Source of the DNA: an uncultured Roseobacter sp.
GTDB taxonomy: Bacteria; Pseudomonadota; Alphaproteobacteria; Rhodobacterales; Rhodobacteraceae
Assembly: GCF_947491795.1 (NCBI RefSeq)
Contig: NZ_CANLKW010000001.1
Span: 806,001 to 870,000, forward strand
DNA: 64,000 bases
Reading direction: 5' to 3'
In this document: positions 35,997 through 45,637 of the stretch, in pieces
Numbering within the stretch: the stretch's first letter is position 1
Layout of the letters: each line of letters opens with the position of its first letter
Program-made: the position numbers and the translations under genes
Notes under the pieces: model-generated
What the model saw: only the letters and a program-made list of their open reading frames with translations
The model's database searches: none
Told to the model about the DNA's origin: nothing

Positions 35997-36094
35997 TGCC
36001 TGTGGATGTGCAGGGGGCCTCGTTTCACGCGGCACCGGGGCAGTCTGACAGAAATTGATTGGACAGCTCCCGGGGTTTCTGTCGCAATGCCCCT

Positions 36095-36901
36095 ATGCGG
36101 CATCTGCTTTTTTCACTGGCGTTATTTGCGATGGCCCCCACGGCGCAGGCCCAGACCCTCGCCGCGCCCCTTGAGGTTGATGTCGAACTGGTCCTGGCCG
36201 TCGATGTCTCGCGTTCCATGTCCGCTGAGGAGCTTGAAATTCAGCGGCGCGGCTATGCCGAAGCACTGACCAGCCCCCAGGTGATCAACGCGGTGACAGG
36301 CGGTCTGCTGGGGCGCATCGCTGTGACATATGTGGAATGGGCCGGTGAATACAGCCAGCACGTGCTTGTGCCCTGGCAGTTAATCTCGGGCCCCGCAGAA
36401 GCAGAGGCAATGGCGCAGACCATCCTCGGCGCAGGGCCACCCGGGCTGCGCCGCACGTCCATCTCGGGCGCGCTGCTCTTTGCCGCAGATGCCTTTGAAA
36501 ACAACGGGTTCGAGGGGCTGCGCCGCGTCATCGATGTCTCGGGCGATGGCCCGAACAACCAGGGGGCTCCGGTGCTTGCCGCCCGGGATGCCGTGCTGGC
36601 CCGGGGCATTATCATCAACGGCCTGCCCCTGATGACACGGGACGCGCTCAGCGATATGTGGGGGCTGCCCGATCTGGACGAATACTATCAGGACTGTGTG
36701 ATCGGCGGCACCGGTGCCTTTGTGATCCCGGTGTTGGACTGGGGACAGTTTGCCGCGGCTGTGCGGCGCAAACTTGTGTTGGAAATCGCGGCCCCCCGCG
36801 CCCCGGCGCGGGTTGTTCCTGCGGCCTCCCATGCGCCCTACGACTGTCTGACCGGCGAAAAAATGTGGCGTGAAAACCGGCCCTTTCTGATCATCCCCTG
36901 A
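36095..36901 (+). CDS. DUF1194 secreted VWA-like protein
   Basis: A 268-residue exported protein. The ATG at 36095 starts a good signal peptide (MRHLLFSLALFAMAPTAQAQ). The mature part begins with a VWA-type fold with the metal-site motif VLAVDVSRSMS, and has DVSGDGPNN and GLPLMTRDALSDMWGLPDLDEYYQDCVIGG blocks typical of DUF1194. Its function is not known. It stands alone between the puc terminator and alr. Confidence 0.85.
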   Translation: MRHLLFSLALFAMAPTAQAQTLAAPLEVDVELVLAVDVSRSMSAEELEIQRRGYAEALTSPQVINAVTGGLLGRIAVTYVEWAGEYSQHVLVPWQLISGPAEAEAMAQTILGAGPPGLRRTSISGALLFAADAFENNGFEGLRRVIDVSGDGPNNQGAPVLAARDAVLARGIIINGLPLMTRDALSDMWGLPDLDEYYQDCVIGGTGAFVIPVLDWGQFAAAVRRKLVLEIAAPRAPARVVPAASHAPYDCLTGEKMWRENRPFLIIP

Positions 36902-36973
36902 GATTGCGCAGATTTCAGCGCCTGCACCGCCCCGCGGGCGGCCCGGAGACTTGACCTCGCGCGCCATCCTGTC

Positions 36974-38020
36974 ATGAACACGATCATGAGTACCGCGACG
37001 CTGAACATCAATCTTGCCGCCCTTGCCGACAACTGGCGTGATCTGGACAGCCGGACAGGCTGCGAAACCGCCGCCGTTGTCAAGGCCGATGGCTACGGGC
37101 TGGGCGCGGGCGTGGTTGCACGCGCGCTGGCCGGCGCGGGTGCGCGCAGTTTCTTCGTCGCCGTTGCCGAAGAAGGGGTCATCCTGCGCAAGGCCCTCGG
37201 CGAAGGTCCCGCCATCAGCGTCTTTTCGGGTCATATGGCAGGCGATACAGAGATGATCCGCGACGCGGGCCTGACACCGATGCTGAATTCCGTCGATCAG
37301 ATGCTGCGCCACGTCGAGGGCCTGCCGGGCCATCCCTTTGGCCTGCAGCTCGACACCGGCATGAACCGCCTCGGGATGGAGGCCGCCGAATGGGACGCGG
37401 TGCGCGAACTGGCCCTCGGCCAGAACCCCAGGCTTGTCATGTCCCACCTGGCATGCGCCGACACGCCCGAGCACGAAATGAACGCGCGCCAGCTCGCCCG
37501 TTTCCACGAGATGACAGACGGGATCGACGCACCGCGCTCTCTGGCGGCAACCGGCGGCATCCTGCTGGGCCCTGAGTATCATTTCGACCTGACCCGCCCG
37601 GGCGTGGGCCTTTACGGCGGCCTGCCCTTTGTGGATGCCCGCCCCGTCGTAACGCTCGATGTGCCGGTCATCCAGGTGCGCGATGTCGCACCCGGGGAAA
37701 CTGTGGGCTACGCCAACGCCTGGACGGCCGACACGCCTTCGCGCATCGCAACCATTTCCGCAGGCTATGCCGACGGGATCATCCGCGCCATGGGCCCCAA
37801 TGCCGCCCTGCACGCGGGCAGTACAGGGGTGCCTGTTGTCGGGCGCATCTCGATGGATCTCATCGGGGTTGACGTCACCGCCCTCGGCAGCGATCCCGAA
37901 ACACTGCAGCTGATCGGCGCGCATCAGTCCGTGGACACCGTCGCCGGGTTTGCCGGCACCATCGGCTATGAAATCCTGACATCGCTGGGGGCGCGTTACA
38001 GACGCGTATACGCCCAGTGA
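36974..38020 (+). CDS. alr: Alanine racemase
   Basis: Alr is a PLP enzyme making D-alanine for peptidoglycan. The 348-residue product has the PLP lysine Lys37 in [10 protein letters not shown], the TIM-barrel region with [11 protein letters not shown], and the catalytic tyrosine in ISAGYADGI of the C-terminal beta domain. Two in-frame ATGs (36974 and 36986) are possible starts; neither has a good ribosome site. Its stop overlaps the GTG start of mlaE. Confidence 0.93.
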   Translation: MNTIMSTATLNINLAALADNWRDLDSRTGCETAAVVKADGYGLGAGVVARALAGAGARSFFVAVAEEGVILRKALGEGPAISVFSGHMAGDTEMIRDAGLTPMLNSVDQMLRHVEGLPGHPFGLQLDTGMNRLGMEAAEWDAVRELALGQNPRLVMSHLACADTPEHEMNARQLARFHEMTDGIDAPRSLAATGGILLGPEYHFDLTRPGVGLYGGLPFVDARPVVTLDVPVIQVRDVAPGETVGYANAWTADTPSRIATISAGYADGIIRAMGPNAALHAGSTGVPVVGRISMDLIGVDVTALGSDPETLQLIGAHQSVDTVAGFAGTIGYEILTSLGARYRRVYAQ

Positions 38021-38790
38021 GGGGGATCGCCCTCCTCGGGGCCACCGTGCTCGGCCTGCTGGCTTCAATCGGGCGGATTGCGCTTTTCGCCGGAAATGCT
38101 GTCAGCCACCTGATCCGCCCGCCCTTCTACGGGCGCGAGTTTGCCTCCGCCCTGCTGAACATTGGCTGGCTGTCGCTGCCCGTGGTCGGGCTTACGGCTG
38201 TCTTTACCGGCGGCGCGCTGGCCCTGCAGATCTATGCAGGCGGCTCGCGGTTCAACGCCGAGGCCGTGGTCCCGCAGATCGTCGCCGTCGGCATGGTGCG
38301 CGAACTGGGGCCCGTGCTGGTCGGCCTGATGATCGCCGCCCGCGTCACCTCCTCCATCGCCGCTGAAATCGCCACCATGAAAGTCACCGAACAGATCGAC
38401 GCCCTGGTGACCCTCTCCACACACCCGATGAAATACCTGACCGTCCCGCGCGTGCTGGCCGCCACCCTTGTGGTGCCGCTGCTGGTGGGCATCGGCGATA
38501 TCATCGGCATCTTTGGCGGCTATGCCGTCGCCACGGGCACGCTGGGCTTCAACCCGGCGGGCTACATCCGCAACACCGTGAACTTCCTCGAACCGCTTGA
38601 TGTGATCTCCTCGCTGACCAAAGGCGCTGTTTTCGGCTTTGCCGCCGCCACCATGGGCTGCTTTCACGGCATGAACTCCGGCCGCGGGGCCATGGGCGTG
38701 GGCCGCGCCACCAAATCCGCGGTCGAGGGGGCCGCCGTGCTGATCCTGGCGGCGAATTTCGTGCTCACAGGGGTGTTCTTCTCGCTATGA
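38017..38790 (+). CDS. mlaE: MlaE-type ABC transporter permease
   Basis: The 257-residue permease of a phospholipid (Mla-type) ABC transporter of the inner membrane. It starts at a GTG overlapping the alr stop. It has the MlaE signature ([39 protein letters not shown], then [23 protein letters not shown]) and five to six helices. It overlaps mlaF by ATGA. The MlaD-type substrate-binding gene is not next in line, so it must be elsewhere. Confidence 0.9.
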   Translation: MRGIALLGATVLGLLASIGRIALFAGNAVSHLIRPPFYGREFASALLNIGWLSLPVVGLTAVFTGGALALQIYAGGSRFNAEAVVPQIVAVGMVRELGPVLVGLMIAARVTSSIAAEIATMKVTEQIDALVTLSTHPMKYLTVPRVLAATLVVPLLVGIGDIIGIFGGYAVATGTLGFNPAGYIRNTVNFLEPLDVISSLTKGAVFGFAAATMGCFHGMNSGRGAMGVGRATKSAVEGAAVLILAANFVLTGVFFSL

Positions 38791-39545
38791 CCGACAGCAT
38801 GATCACAATGGACAACATCCATAAATCCTTTGGCACCAACCACGTGCTGCGCGGTCTGGATCTGGACATCGCCAAGGGCTCCTCCATGGTCATCATCGGC
38901 GGCTCCGGCACCGGTAAATCCATCGCGCTCAAATGCATCCTGGGCCTCATTCAGCAGGACAGCGGCACCATCACCGTCGATGGCCGCGATGCCGCCAGCG
39001 GCGACCGCGATGCCTTTCTGGCCCGCTTTGGCATGCTGTTTCAGGGGGCTGCCCTCTTTGACAGCCTGCCGGTCTGGCACAACGTGGCCTTCCGCCTCAT
39101 GCGCGGATCGCTCAAACGCCCCAAAGAGGAAGCCCGCCGGATCGCCGTCGAAAAACTGCGCCGCGTGGGCCTCAAAGAGGACGTGGCCGACCGTTTCCCC
39201 GCCGAACTCTCAGGCGGCATGCAGAAACGCGTCGGCCTCGCGCGCGCCATCGCCGCCGAGCCCGAGATCATCTTTTTCGACGAACCCACCACCGGGCTGG
39301 ACCCGATCATGTCCGGCGTCATCAACGACCTGATCCGCGAGATCGTGGTCGAAATGGGGGCCACGGCCATGACCATCACCCACGACATGACCTCCGTGCG
39401 CGCGATTGCCGACAACATCGCCATGCTGCACGACGGCGTGATCCAGTGGACGGGCCCTGTGTCCGACATGGACCACTCCGGCAACGCTTACCTCGACCAG
39501 TTCATCCAGGGCCGCGCCGAAGGGCCTATTGAGGCCGTGCGTTAG
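38787..39545 (+). CDS. mlaF: MlaF-type ABC transporter ATP-binding protein
   Basis: The 252-residue ATPase partner of the upstream permease. Walker A is IGGSGTGKSIALK, the signature is LSGGMQKRVGLARAIA, Walker B is IIFFDEPTTGLDPIMSG, and the H-loop is TITHDMTSV. It overlaps mlaE by four bases and ends the plus-strand housekeeping run; the following DNA is compositionally different. Confidence 0.93.
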   Translation: MTDSMITMDNIHKSFGTNHVLRGLDLDIAKGSSMVIIGGSGTGKSIALKCILGLIQQDSGTITVDGRDAASGDRDAFLARFGMLFQGAALFDSLPVWHNVAFRLMRGSLKRPKEEARRIAVEKLRRVGLKEDVADRFPAELSGGMQKRVGLARAIAAEPEIIFFDEPTTGLDPIMSGVINDLIREIVVEMGATAMTITHDMTSVRAIADNIAMLHDGVIQWTGPVSDMDHSGNAYLDQFIQGRAEGPIEAVR

Positions 39546-39802
39546 GGGCTTTGGGGCTGTGAAGCTGCGCGGGGCGCGGGTTTTGGGAATTTTCGCGATC
39601 GCCCTAAAGCTGTCCTTTCCGCAACCTTACGGATGCTGCGGTACGGCCCGCCAAAGGAGACATTAGCTGCTACTTCCCAAGCTGCACCTTATCGGACTTC
39701 CTCATTGACTTATGGTAGTGGGCTCAAGTGGCCGCAGCCGTCCTGATTACGCCATCAGCATGGACAATCTAACTTCAAACAGCAGCTTTATAGAGCTGGA
39801 GC

Positions 39803-39834
39803 GGTAATCCGCCCGAGATTTCTGGCGGATTGCC
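39803..39834. terminator. Hairpin at the end of the nuclease gene
   Basis: GGTAATCCGCC (39803-39813) and GGCGGATTGCC (39824-39834) form an 11-bp stem with one G-U pair, three bases beyond the stop of the minus-strand nuclease gene. No T-run is visible on either strand. The rest of the mlaF-nuclease gap (39546-39802) is mixed-composition DNA with no recognised gene. Confidence 0.45.
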
Positions 39835-39837
39835 AAA

Positions 39838-41283
39838 CTACATGACAAGATCTTTGAATTGCCTATCCAATAACTCATAGAGATTTGCTGTGAACGGGTT
39901 TTTAGCGGCTTCAACCAGTTCTACTAAGTCTTTGTCCTGAAGCACTATAATAAACGCATGCCCATCAACTGCCGCGGCCTTGCAGCGCTTAAGCATCCGT
40001 TCCTCCTTTTCGACACTTCGGCACACAAGGATGCCGAACCGCCCTCTTTTATCAGACATGCGCATCGCGATTTGGTCGACCTCTGGATTGCCAATTTCAG
40101 AGCCGAAATTCTTACATTCAATAAAAACGTAAGGTGCAATGTAGTGTCGACCGACCCATTCAAAAAACCCTTCTTGCGCATGATTTTTGAAATCAATGTC
40201 TACCCTCTTCAAGCCTTCATGAATTGGTGTTTGCGCGGTCGGATGAACCAATGATGGATAGAAAAGGGCTTCCATCAACGCCTGAATAGCATCTTCGTAC
40301 TTGTAAGCTTCTTTCTTTCCCGGAACTAATTGAAGAACACTATTCAATAGGGTGTCCCAATCCGTGGGCGGTGCATCTTGTGCGTCAGCAATTTGTCGGT
40401 GCGATAAGGTAGGTGATGGTTCGGCATTAGCTGCCTTGTATTGCGCCAAAAGTTCAGGAAACTTATCCGTCTGTTCAATCACCACTGCCTTCTTTTTAGT
40501 ACCATACTTAGCCATCAAGTCCGTCTTGTATACTTTCTTTTTGCCTTTGTTCTTCTTGCTTTTCAGCACATGAACTAGGGCCGTATTTTCTTCTATTTCT
40601 TCGGTCCGGAGCTTTTCGAGAACAAAGTGACGATAATAAGCGTCAACATCGTAGTCTGAGGTAATCCTGACAATTTCTTTAGGAATAAGGATCAATTTAC
40701 TGTCATTCGGTGTTGGCAAAGATACAAAATCAATTTCCCAGCTAAGTGACGCAGGGTTCCAGACAGGACCCGAGGAGACGTTCGCCACTAGTGGAATTCC
40801 AAGGTCTACACAGACCTCTTGCGTATACGTGATCAAAGGGCCGCGAATGATGTTGGTTATGATGTCCGAAACAATGTCTACAGAAACCCCGTCGATCAGC
40901 AGTACCGTGTCTTCGAGGTCGGTAAGCAAGCCCGATTTGACCGCCTTACTCTGCCTCATGGCATTCCATATTTCCCGCGCCTTCTTAGGGCCAAGTCCAC
41001 GGCCATCAGATTCACCTTTTGACAAACCTAAATGAGTTTCGTTTGGTTCTTTAAGGACGGTTAGTAAGCCCAACGCCTTGTCATCCTCACCGTTTCGAAT
41101 GGCTTGGATGACCTCATTGAAGAAGCTGCTGAGAAGATCTTCGCAATGATCGGACCAAGGTGTTCCTAGCGATCGGATCGCCTTAGCATTCAAAAATAAC
41201 TTTAGGTCTTTTTCAATATCAACGTCGAGGAACTTCAACGACGCTTGCCCTCGGTTGAGCCCATAATAAGAGCTAACTTTCAT
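39838..41283 (-). CDS. PD-(D/E)XK-like restriction-type nuclease, possible defence gene
   Basis: A 481-residue protein from the ATG at 41283 (MKVSSYYGLNRGQ). Residues 1-300 match nothing I recognise and include a Lys-rich stretch (SKKNKGKKKVYK, about 242-253). The C-terminal part has the parts of a PD-(D/E)XK nuclease in order: Glu330 in a helix (YEDAIQALMEALF), Asp362/Asp364 in VDIDF, and Glu389/Lys391 in FIECKN, followed by DQIAMRMSDKRGRFGILVCRS. The gene is visibly poorer in G and C than its neighbours and uses AAA, TTA and AAT codons freely, suggesting transfer. No methylase or helicase partner is present. An anti-phage role is inference. Confidence 0.7.
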   Translation of the reverse strand: MKVSSYYGLNRGQASLKFLDVDIEKDLKLFLNAKAIRSLGTPWSDHCEDLLSSFFNEVIQAIRNGEDDKALGLLTVLKEPNETHLGLSKGESDGRGLGPKKAREIWNAMRQSKAVKSGLLTDLEDTVLLIDGVSVDIVSDIITNIIRGPLITYTQEVCVDLGIPLVANVSSGPVWNPASLSWEIDFVSLPTPNDSKLILIPKEIVRITSDYDVDAYYRHFVLEKLRTEEIEENTALVHVLKSKKNKGKKKVYKTDLMAKYGTKKKAVVIEQTDKFPELLAQYKAANAEPSPTLSHRQIADAQDAPPTDWDTLLNSVLQLVPGKKEAYKYEDAIQALMEALFYPSLVHPTAQTPIHEGLKRVDIDFKNHAQEGFFEWVGRHYIAPYVFIECKNFGSEIGNPEVDQIAMRMSDKRGRFGILVCRSVEKEERMLKRCKAAAVDGHAFIIVLQDKDLVELVEAAKNPFTANLYELLDRQFKDLVM

Positions 41284-41538
41284 AGAACGCCTCCAATCAA
41301 TTAAAGGTGGCATTAGTGCTGCAAACTAGTCGTAAGTCCATCAGATACTCACCGGCAGGATTCCTGTTCGAGCTAGCGGGCGGTTTCCAGCAATTTGGAG
41401 GTCGGCTTTGGCACAAACCATTTCCCGCAATGGCACATTCAGCGAACTTCCGCTTTCCGCCCCGCATGCTGGATGGTAATGCCCGCTTCGCGCCGCAAAC
41501 ACTCATTGTTCCAACGGATCGCACAAGAACCCCACCCC

Positions 41539-41747
41539 TTAACCCCTCATCAACCTTTACACGGCGCGCGGCGCCTTAAACCCTGCAAATCTGCCAGAAC
41601 CCACCGCACGCACCGACGTAATACCGACGCAACACCGACGTTTTACCGACGTCGCCCTTTCCATATTTTCAGGGGATACGGGGGGCCTCACCCGTCCCGG
41701 GGCCCCATACACCGACATCCGTTGCGCGCGCGCTGTGTTAACCCGCC
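41539..41747 (-). repeat. 209-bp dispersed direct repeat, copy A
   Basis: Matches 53875-54083 over 209 bases with five mismatches and no gaps. It runs from TTAACC to CCCGCC and includes the last codons and stop of the flavin monooxygenase gene. Inside is a tandem of four ACCGACG units at 11-base spacing (41612-41654), then a GGCCTCACCCGTCCCGGGGCC segment. The remaining gap towards the nuclease gene (41284-41538) holds no gene that I recognise. Confidence 0.93.
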
Positions 41748-43228
41748 TGGTACTGCGGGCAGGAGGCCAGGAATTCGCCGTAAGCCCTGTGGCTGGGATA
41801 GCTGAACTGTTCGGCCAGTGGATTGGAACGTCTGGCTTTTTTCGCGCCCATATCGGCCAGAAGCTCATCAAAATGCCTGAAGTGGAACGGTGCAGAGCAC
41901 AGACCCCCATAGATTTTGGCGGCAGGGCGTTCATTGCGCCGCCAGTTCAGCATCATGTTGATATTGCTGTTCATTTCCGCGGCTGTCGGCTGGTTTTTCA
42001 ACTGCCCGTCCGCATAGCGCACCAGCCAGTTGGCGATCATCTCGGCCGAAAGAACCGTGCAAAAGCTGGAGTTGAAACCCACAAACCCCATGTCCGGCAG
42101 ATCCGGGTTCACCGCCAGGCGATAGACCCGGTACTGCCCGTCTTCCTCGATCAATTTTTCCCTGGCCGATTGCGGCAGATACGGCACGCCCAGTTTCCAG
42201 CCGACGGCCAGGATCGACGTATCCGCATCGATCCTTTCGCCGCCGGTCAGAACAATGGCCCGGCCGTCATACCGGTCATAGGTGCCCTGCAGATTTTTGA
42301 TCTTCCCGGACTTCAGCGCTTCGAAAAGGCCGGGCGTGACAATGGGGACCGAACAGGAAACCTCTTTCTCGATCGGCGTTTCAGGGACGAGCCCGTGTCT
42401 GCGCAGGCCCAGCTGTGTTTTCAGCAGGGTTTCCAGACCGCGGAAATTTGCCCAGACCAGCGGTTTGAACAGCATGCCGATGACACGTTGCAGACCGTTC
42501 CGGCCCCAGGTGTTGAACTGCAGTTCCTGGGCGCGCATGTACAGCAACCGCTTGAAATTGATCCCCCCGACAAAATAAGGCACGCGCCAGACCGGTTCGA
42601 GATAGACCCAGTGTACCGACCGCGCACCGTTGTTTGCCGCGTTCACAGCGATATCCGTGGCGGATTTTGAGCCCCCCAGCACCACCACGCGCCTGTCCCT
42701 GATCATCGACGGATCGGTGTATTCAGACGAATGCATGACCTCACCACCCGCGGCAACAAAACCGTCCTGCCCGGGATGGGTGATGATGTTCTTGTCCGAA
42801 AACTGGCCCGTGCAGACACAGACGAAGTCAAAGTTCTCTTCCCAGCTGTGACTGCCCGCCTCCAGGGTCAACGTCCAGCCCGGCTGGCTGTCGGCCCGCC
42901 GGCGCATCGACTGCACAGCGGTGTTTAACCGAAACAGGCGCGCCAGGTCGTGTTTTTGCGCATAGGAATGCAGATAGGCATGCACCTGCGGCCCTTTTGG
43001 CCATTCCGGGTAATCATCCGGCATCGGATGATCCGTGTAGCAATACAAATCCTTGGGCGACTGCGTCTGCACATCCGGATACGAACGGCTGGGCTCCCAT
43101 ACCCCTCCGAAATCATGGCTGCGTTCAAAGCCGACAACGCGGTGGCCGCGCTCATCAAAGGCTTTGGCCGCCGCAAGACCTGAGACACCGCCGCCGATCA
43201 CGGCTGTTTTTTTGCGCCTGATCACCAC
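41738..43228 (-). CDS. Flavin-containing monooxygenase
   Basis: A 496-residue FAD/NADPH enzyme that adds oxygen to soft nucleophiles (N or S) or acts as a Baeyer-Villiger-like oxidase. FAD motif GGGVSG (residues 12-17), a GEVMHSSEYTD segment like the FMO fingerprint, and the NADPH motif VVLGGSKSATDIA are visible. The C-terminal third has the FMO block LAVGWKLGVPYLP. Its substrate is unknown; trimethylamine monooxygenase is a well-known Roseobacter FMO, but this one is not close enough to claim that. It is ten bases downstream of a cupin gene in the same direction. Confidence 0.85.
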   Translation of the reverse strand: MVIRRKKTAVIGGGVSGLAAAKAFDERGHRVVGFERSHDFGGVWEPSRSYPDVQTQSPKDLYCYTDHPMPDDYPEWPKGPQVHAYLHSYAQKHDLARLFRLNTAVQSMRRRADSQPGWTLTLEAGSHSWEENFDFVCVCTGQFSDKNIITHPGQDGFVAAGGEVMHSSEYTDPSMIRDRRVVVLGGSKSATDIAVNAANNGARSVHWVYLEPVWRVPYFVGGINFKRLLYMRAQELQFNTWGRNGLQRVIGMLFKPLVWANFRGLETLLKTQLGLRRHGLVPETPIEKEVSCSVPIVTPGLFEALKSGKIKNLQGTYDRYDGRAIVLTGGERIDADTSILAVGWKLGVPYLPQSAREKLIEEDGQYRVYRLAVNPDLPDMGFVGFNSSFCTVLSAEMIANWLVRYADGQLKNQPTAAEMNSNINMMLNWRRNERPAAKIYGGLCSAPFHFRHFDELLADMGAKKARRSNPLAEQFSYPSHRAYGEFLASCPQYQAG

Positions 43229-43237
43229 CAGCTCACC

Positions 43238-43696
43238 TCACTGCGCATCGGGCGGTGGTGGCAGAAAATCGACCTCATGCAGGGCGGACAGACGCACGAG
43301 TTCTGCGGGGTCCGTGACACCGTCGAGGTGTCCGAAGAGATCAAAGAGCCTGCGCGCAGGCGCCACCCCGAAAACGCATGTGGCCTCTGCGCCCGATCGG
43401 TTAAAGATCGCGTGCGATTGTCCCATCGGCATGCACACCACATCGCCCGGACCTGCCTTGTGGGTCGTCACATTACCCTCATCATGGCCAAATTCGATTT
43501 CCAGCGCGCCGGACAGAATGTTGATCCATTCATCCTGTGTCGGGTGAATATGCGGCGGCACAAATGTTTCAGCTGGTACAGTTGCATGCCAGATGAACGC
43601 ATTCGGACTGTGCAGTTTTGGCACATAGGTCTGGCCCACCACGTTCCATGTTATGTTGTCTATCCCGCCACTGGCCGGTGTAATTCCACGGTTCAT
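43238..43696 (-). CDS. Cupin domain protein
   Basis: A 152-residue single-cupin protein. The start at 43696 gives MNRGITPASGGIDN. The two cupin motifs are PPHIHPTQDEWINILSGALEIEFG (metal-binding His, His, Glu) and PGDVVCMPMGQSHAIFNRSG (final His). Such proteins are dioxygenases, isomerases or ligand sensors; which one cannot be told. It is cotranscribed with the flavin monooxygenase and divergent from an AraC regulator. Confidence 0.85.
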   Translation of the reverse strand: MNRGITPASGGIDNITWNVVGQTYVPKLHSPNAFIWHATVPAETFVPPHIHPTQDEWINILSGALEIEFGHDEGNVTTHKAGPGDVVCMPMGQSHAIFNRSGAEATCVFGVAPARRLFDLFGHLDGVTDPAELVRLSALHEVDFLPPPPDAQ

Positions 43697-43832
43697 CGTG
43701 CACTCCCCTGTTTTATCAACGCCCCGGAAGACTGCAGGCGTTCTGCACAGGCCTTTATCCAAAAAACGCAAAATTATGTTTTAAGCTTGAAATTTCCTGT
43801 CAGACCCGGGAGATTTTCACACAGGAGAGACC

Positions 43833-44837
43833 ATGCTGCCAGATCCTTCGGAATATCTCGCCACGCACCGCCTGTTCCAGACGCAGTCTGTCGAAGAGGC
43901 GCGCCAGACTGTTGCGCAGAAATTCTGCGACCACAGGCTTGAACTGAACACAGGCAGCAAGGGTGTCGCCGTGCGGCACAATCACGTGGCAGGCAGGGCG
44001 ACATCGCTGAACTACATGACATATGGCAGTGACGTGGCAATCGATCCCGGGGCGCTGCAATCGTTTTATCTGGTTCAGGTGCCGCTCAGCGGGCAGGCGC
44101 ATATCCGCCATCGCGGCACCGAAGTGTTTGCGGATGCGTCCAGGGCATCCGTCCTGAACCCTGACCGCGAAACAAAGATGCGGTGGAGTCATGACTGCAC
44201 AAAGCTGTTGCTGCAGATTGACAGGTCCCATCTCGAACGTGTCGCGCAAAGCCTGATCGGGCGCGAGCTGCCGGGACCAATCCGGTTTGATCCCGCAATT
44301 GACCTGAAAGCTGCAGGCGGGCGGGTGATCCGCCGTCTTATCGTGGCATGCGCACGTGCCGCGGATGACGGTGCGCTCTATCAGCGTGATAACAACAGCC
44401 GCACAGACCAGATTGAAACCGAACTGGCGCTGGCCCTGCTCACCCACCACCGCAACAACATCTCGCACATCATCGAAACCGCCCATGATGCGGTTTTGCC
44501 GCGCACACTGCGGCGCGCGCTGGAGTTCATACATGCCAACCTTGTGGACCCCATTGATCTGACGCAGATCGCCGGTGCCGCCGGGATCAGCGTCCGGACC
44601 CTGCAACTGGGCTTTCGTGACACATTCGGGGCAACACCGATGCAGTATCTCAGGAACGCGCGGCTCGATCTGGCGCACTACCTGTTGTCCGCCAGAGATG
44701 ATCCGGTCAGCGTTACCGAAGCGGCCTTCTCGAGCGGATTTTCACATCTGGGCCGGTTTTCGCGCGACTACAAACGGCGCTTTGGCACCGCACCCAGCCA
44801 GATGCACCGCCAGCCCGCCGCCACAAGAGCCCGGTGA
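43833..44837 (+). CDS. AraC family transcriptional regulator
   Basis: A 334-residue regulator with CAGGAGAGACC before its ATG. Residues 1-200 form an AraC-binding-2-like ligand domain, and residues 228-325 hold the two helix-turn-helix motifs (VDPIDLTQIAGAAGISVRTLQLGFRDTFG and DPVSVTEAAFSSGFSHLGRFSRDYKRRFG). It is divergent from the cupin/monooxygenase pair, with 136 bases between, and is the likely activator of that pair. Confidence 0.92.
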   Translation: MLPDPSEYLATHRLFQTQSVEEARQTVAQKFCDHRLELNTGSKGVAVRHNHVAGRATSLNYMTYGSDVAIDPGALQSFYLVQVPLSGQAHIRHRGTEVFADASRASVLNPDRETKMRWSHDCTKLLLQIDRSHLERVAQSLIGRELPGPIRFDPAIDLKAAGGRVIRRLIVACARAADDGALYQRDNNSRTDQIETELALALLTHHRNNISHIIETAHDAVLPRTLRRALEFIHANLVDPIDLTQIAGAAGISVRTLQLGFRDTFGATPMQYLRNARLDLAHYLLSARDDPVSVTEAAFSSGFSHLGRFSRDYKRRFGTAPSQMHRQPAATRAR

Positions 44838-45172
44838 TATTCCGGGACATGGTGCAGGTAATCCGCGCCCGGTGGCCAAATGCATGGACGGTTGCCAGAC
44901 TGCAGTTGTGCAGTGCTGATTGTGCTTTCGCGGACATCAGCTGCGGTTTTCAATCACATGCGTGAAAGCACGGAAGCCTTCGGAGGCACCGAACGCCCCC
45001 TGAACCGAAAGGCTTCAACAGACCAGGGAATAAACGCTCGTTCCGCCGGTATCAGAAACGCTCCGTACACAGGGTGAAACCCGGTCGACCTGGGCAGACG
45101 ACGCATGACCACCTGCTGCCGACGCCGCTGGCGATCATGCGTCACACCCCCGTTTTGCAGGGCATCCGTTCG
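44838..45172. other. Gap without a recognised gene
   Basis: About 335 bases between the convergent AraC and RidA genes. Short frames occur on both strands (for example 44880-45077 plus and 44954-45145 minus) but none has a ribosome site or resembles a family I know. It may be decayed coding DNA. I see no terminator with a T-run. Confidence 0.5.
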
Positions 45173-45514
45173 TCAGGAACAGGCCGCATCCACAATGAAT
45201 TCCACCTTCAGCTCCGGACGGGCCAGCCTGGCTTCGCCGCAGGCGCGCGCTGGGGCATGCCCTGCGGGCACCCATGCGTTCCACACCTCGTTCAGACCCT
45301 CAAAATCCTGCATGTCCGCCAGCCAGATGGTGACCCGCAGCATGTTCTCGCGGGACGACCCGGCCTTTTTCAGAAGGGCGTCAATATTGTCCAGGCAGGT
45401 GCGCACCTGCTCCTGAACCGTGTCGCCTTCGGCCACCTGGCCTGTCAGATAGACGACGCCGTTGTATTTTACGATTTTGGATGAACGTGTTCCGGTGTCG
45501 ATGCGTTCGATCAT
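45173..45514 (-). CDS. RidA family protein
   Basis: A 113-residue member of the RidA/YjgF/Rid family. RidA proper hydrolyses reactive enamine and imine intermediates. The start at 45514 (MIERIDTGTRSSKIVKYNG) matches the family; the longer frame does not. It has YLTGQVAEGDTVQEQVRTCLDNIDALLKKAGS and a C-terminal PELKVEFIVDAA. The catalytic arginine region (usually near RPARA) appears as APARACGEARLARPELKVE, which is more like the Rid4-7 groups. It is divergent from the LysR gene and near amine-catabolism-like genes. Confidence 0.88.
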   Translation of the reverse strand: MIERIDTGTRSSKIVKYNGVVYLTGQVAEGDTVQEQVRTCLDNIDALLKKAGSSRENMLRVTIWLADMQDFEGLNEVWNAWVPAGHAPARACGEARLARPELKVEFIVDAACS

Positions 45515-45618
45515 GGGTTTTCCCTTGCCATTCTGATTGTCCCCACCGCCTGCGGGATGGGATGGTTTGCATATGGTCACGATCAGATAATTGAGGCAAA
45601 CTATATTCAATTGAATTT

Positions 45619-45637
45619 ATTTCAGGGAATCTGAAAT
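45619..45637. promoter_or_regulatory. Inverted repeat operator before the LysR gene
   Basis: ATTTCAG-GGAAT-CTGAAAT is a perfect 7-bp inverted repeat with a five-base spacer. Its core, TTCAG-N5-CTGAA, is repeated before the aldehyde dehydrogenase gene. A second palindrome, ATTCAATTGAAT, lies at 45605-45616. Together they mark the likely LysR binding region between ridA and lysR. Confidence 0.65.

Noticed and set aside
36380..38068. A 562-residue open frame antisense to alr and the DUF1194 gene
   Set aside because: No domain, no ribosome site, and both genes beneath it are well-supported families on the other strand.
41539..41747. Repeat copies considered as insertion sequence ends or plasmid iterons
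   Set aside because: They are direct rather than terminally inverted, and there is no transposase, integrase or replication gene in the bracketed block.
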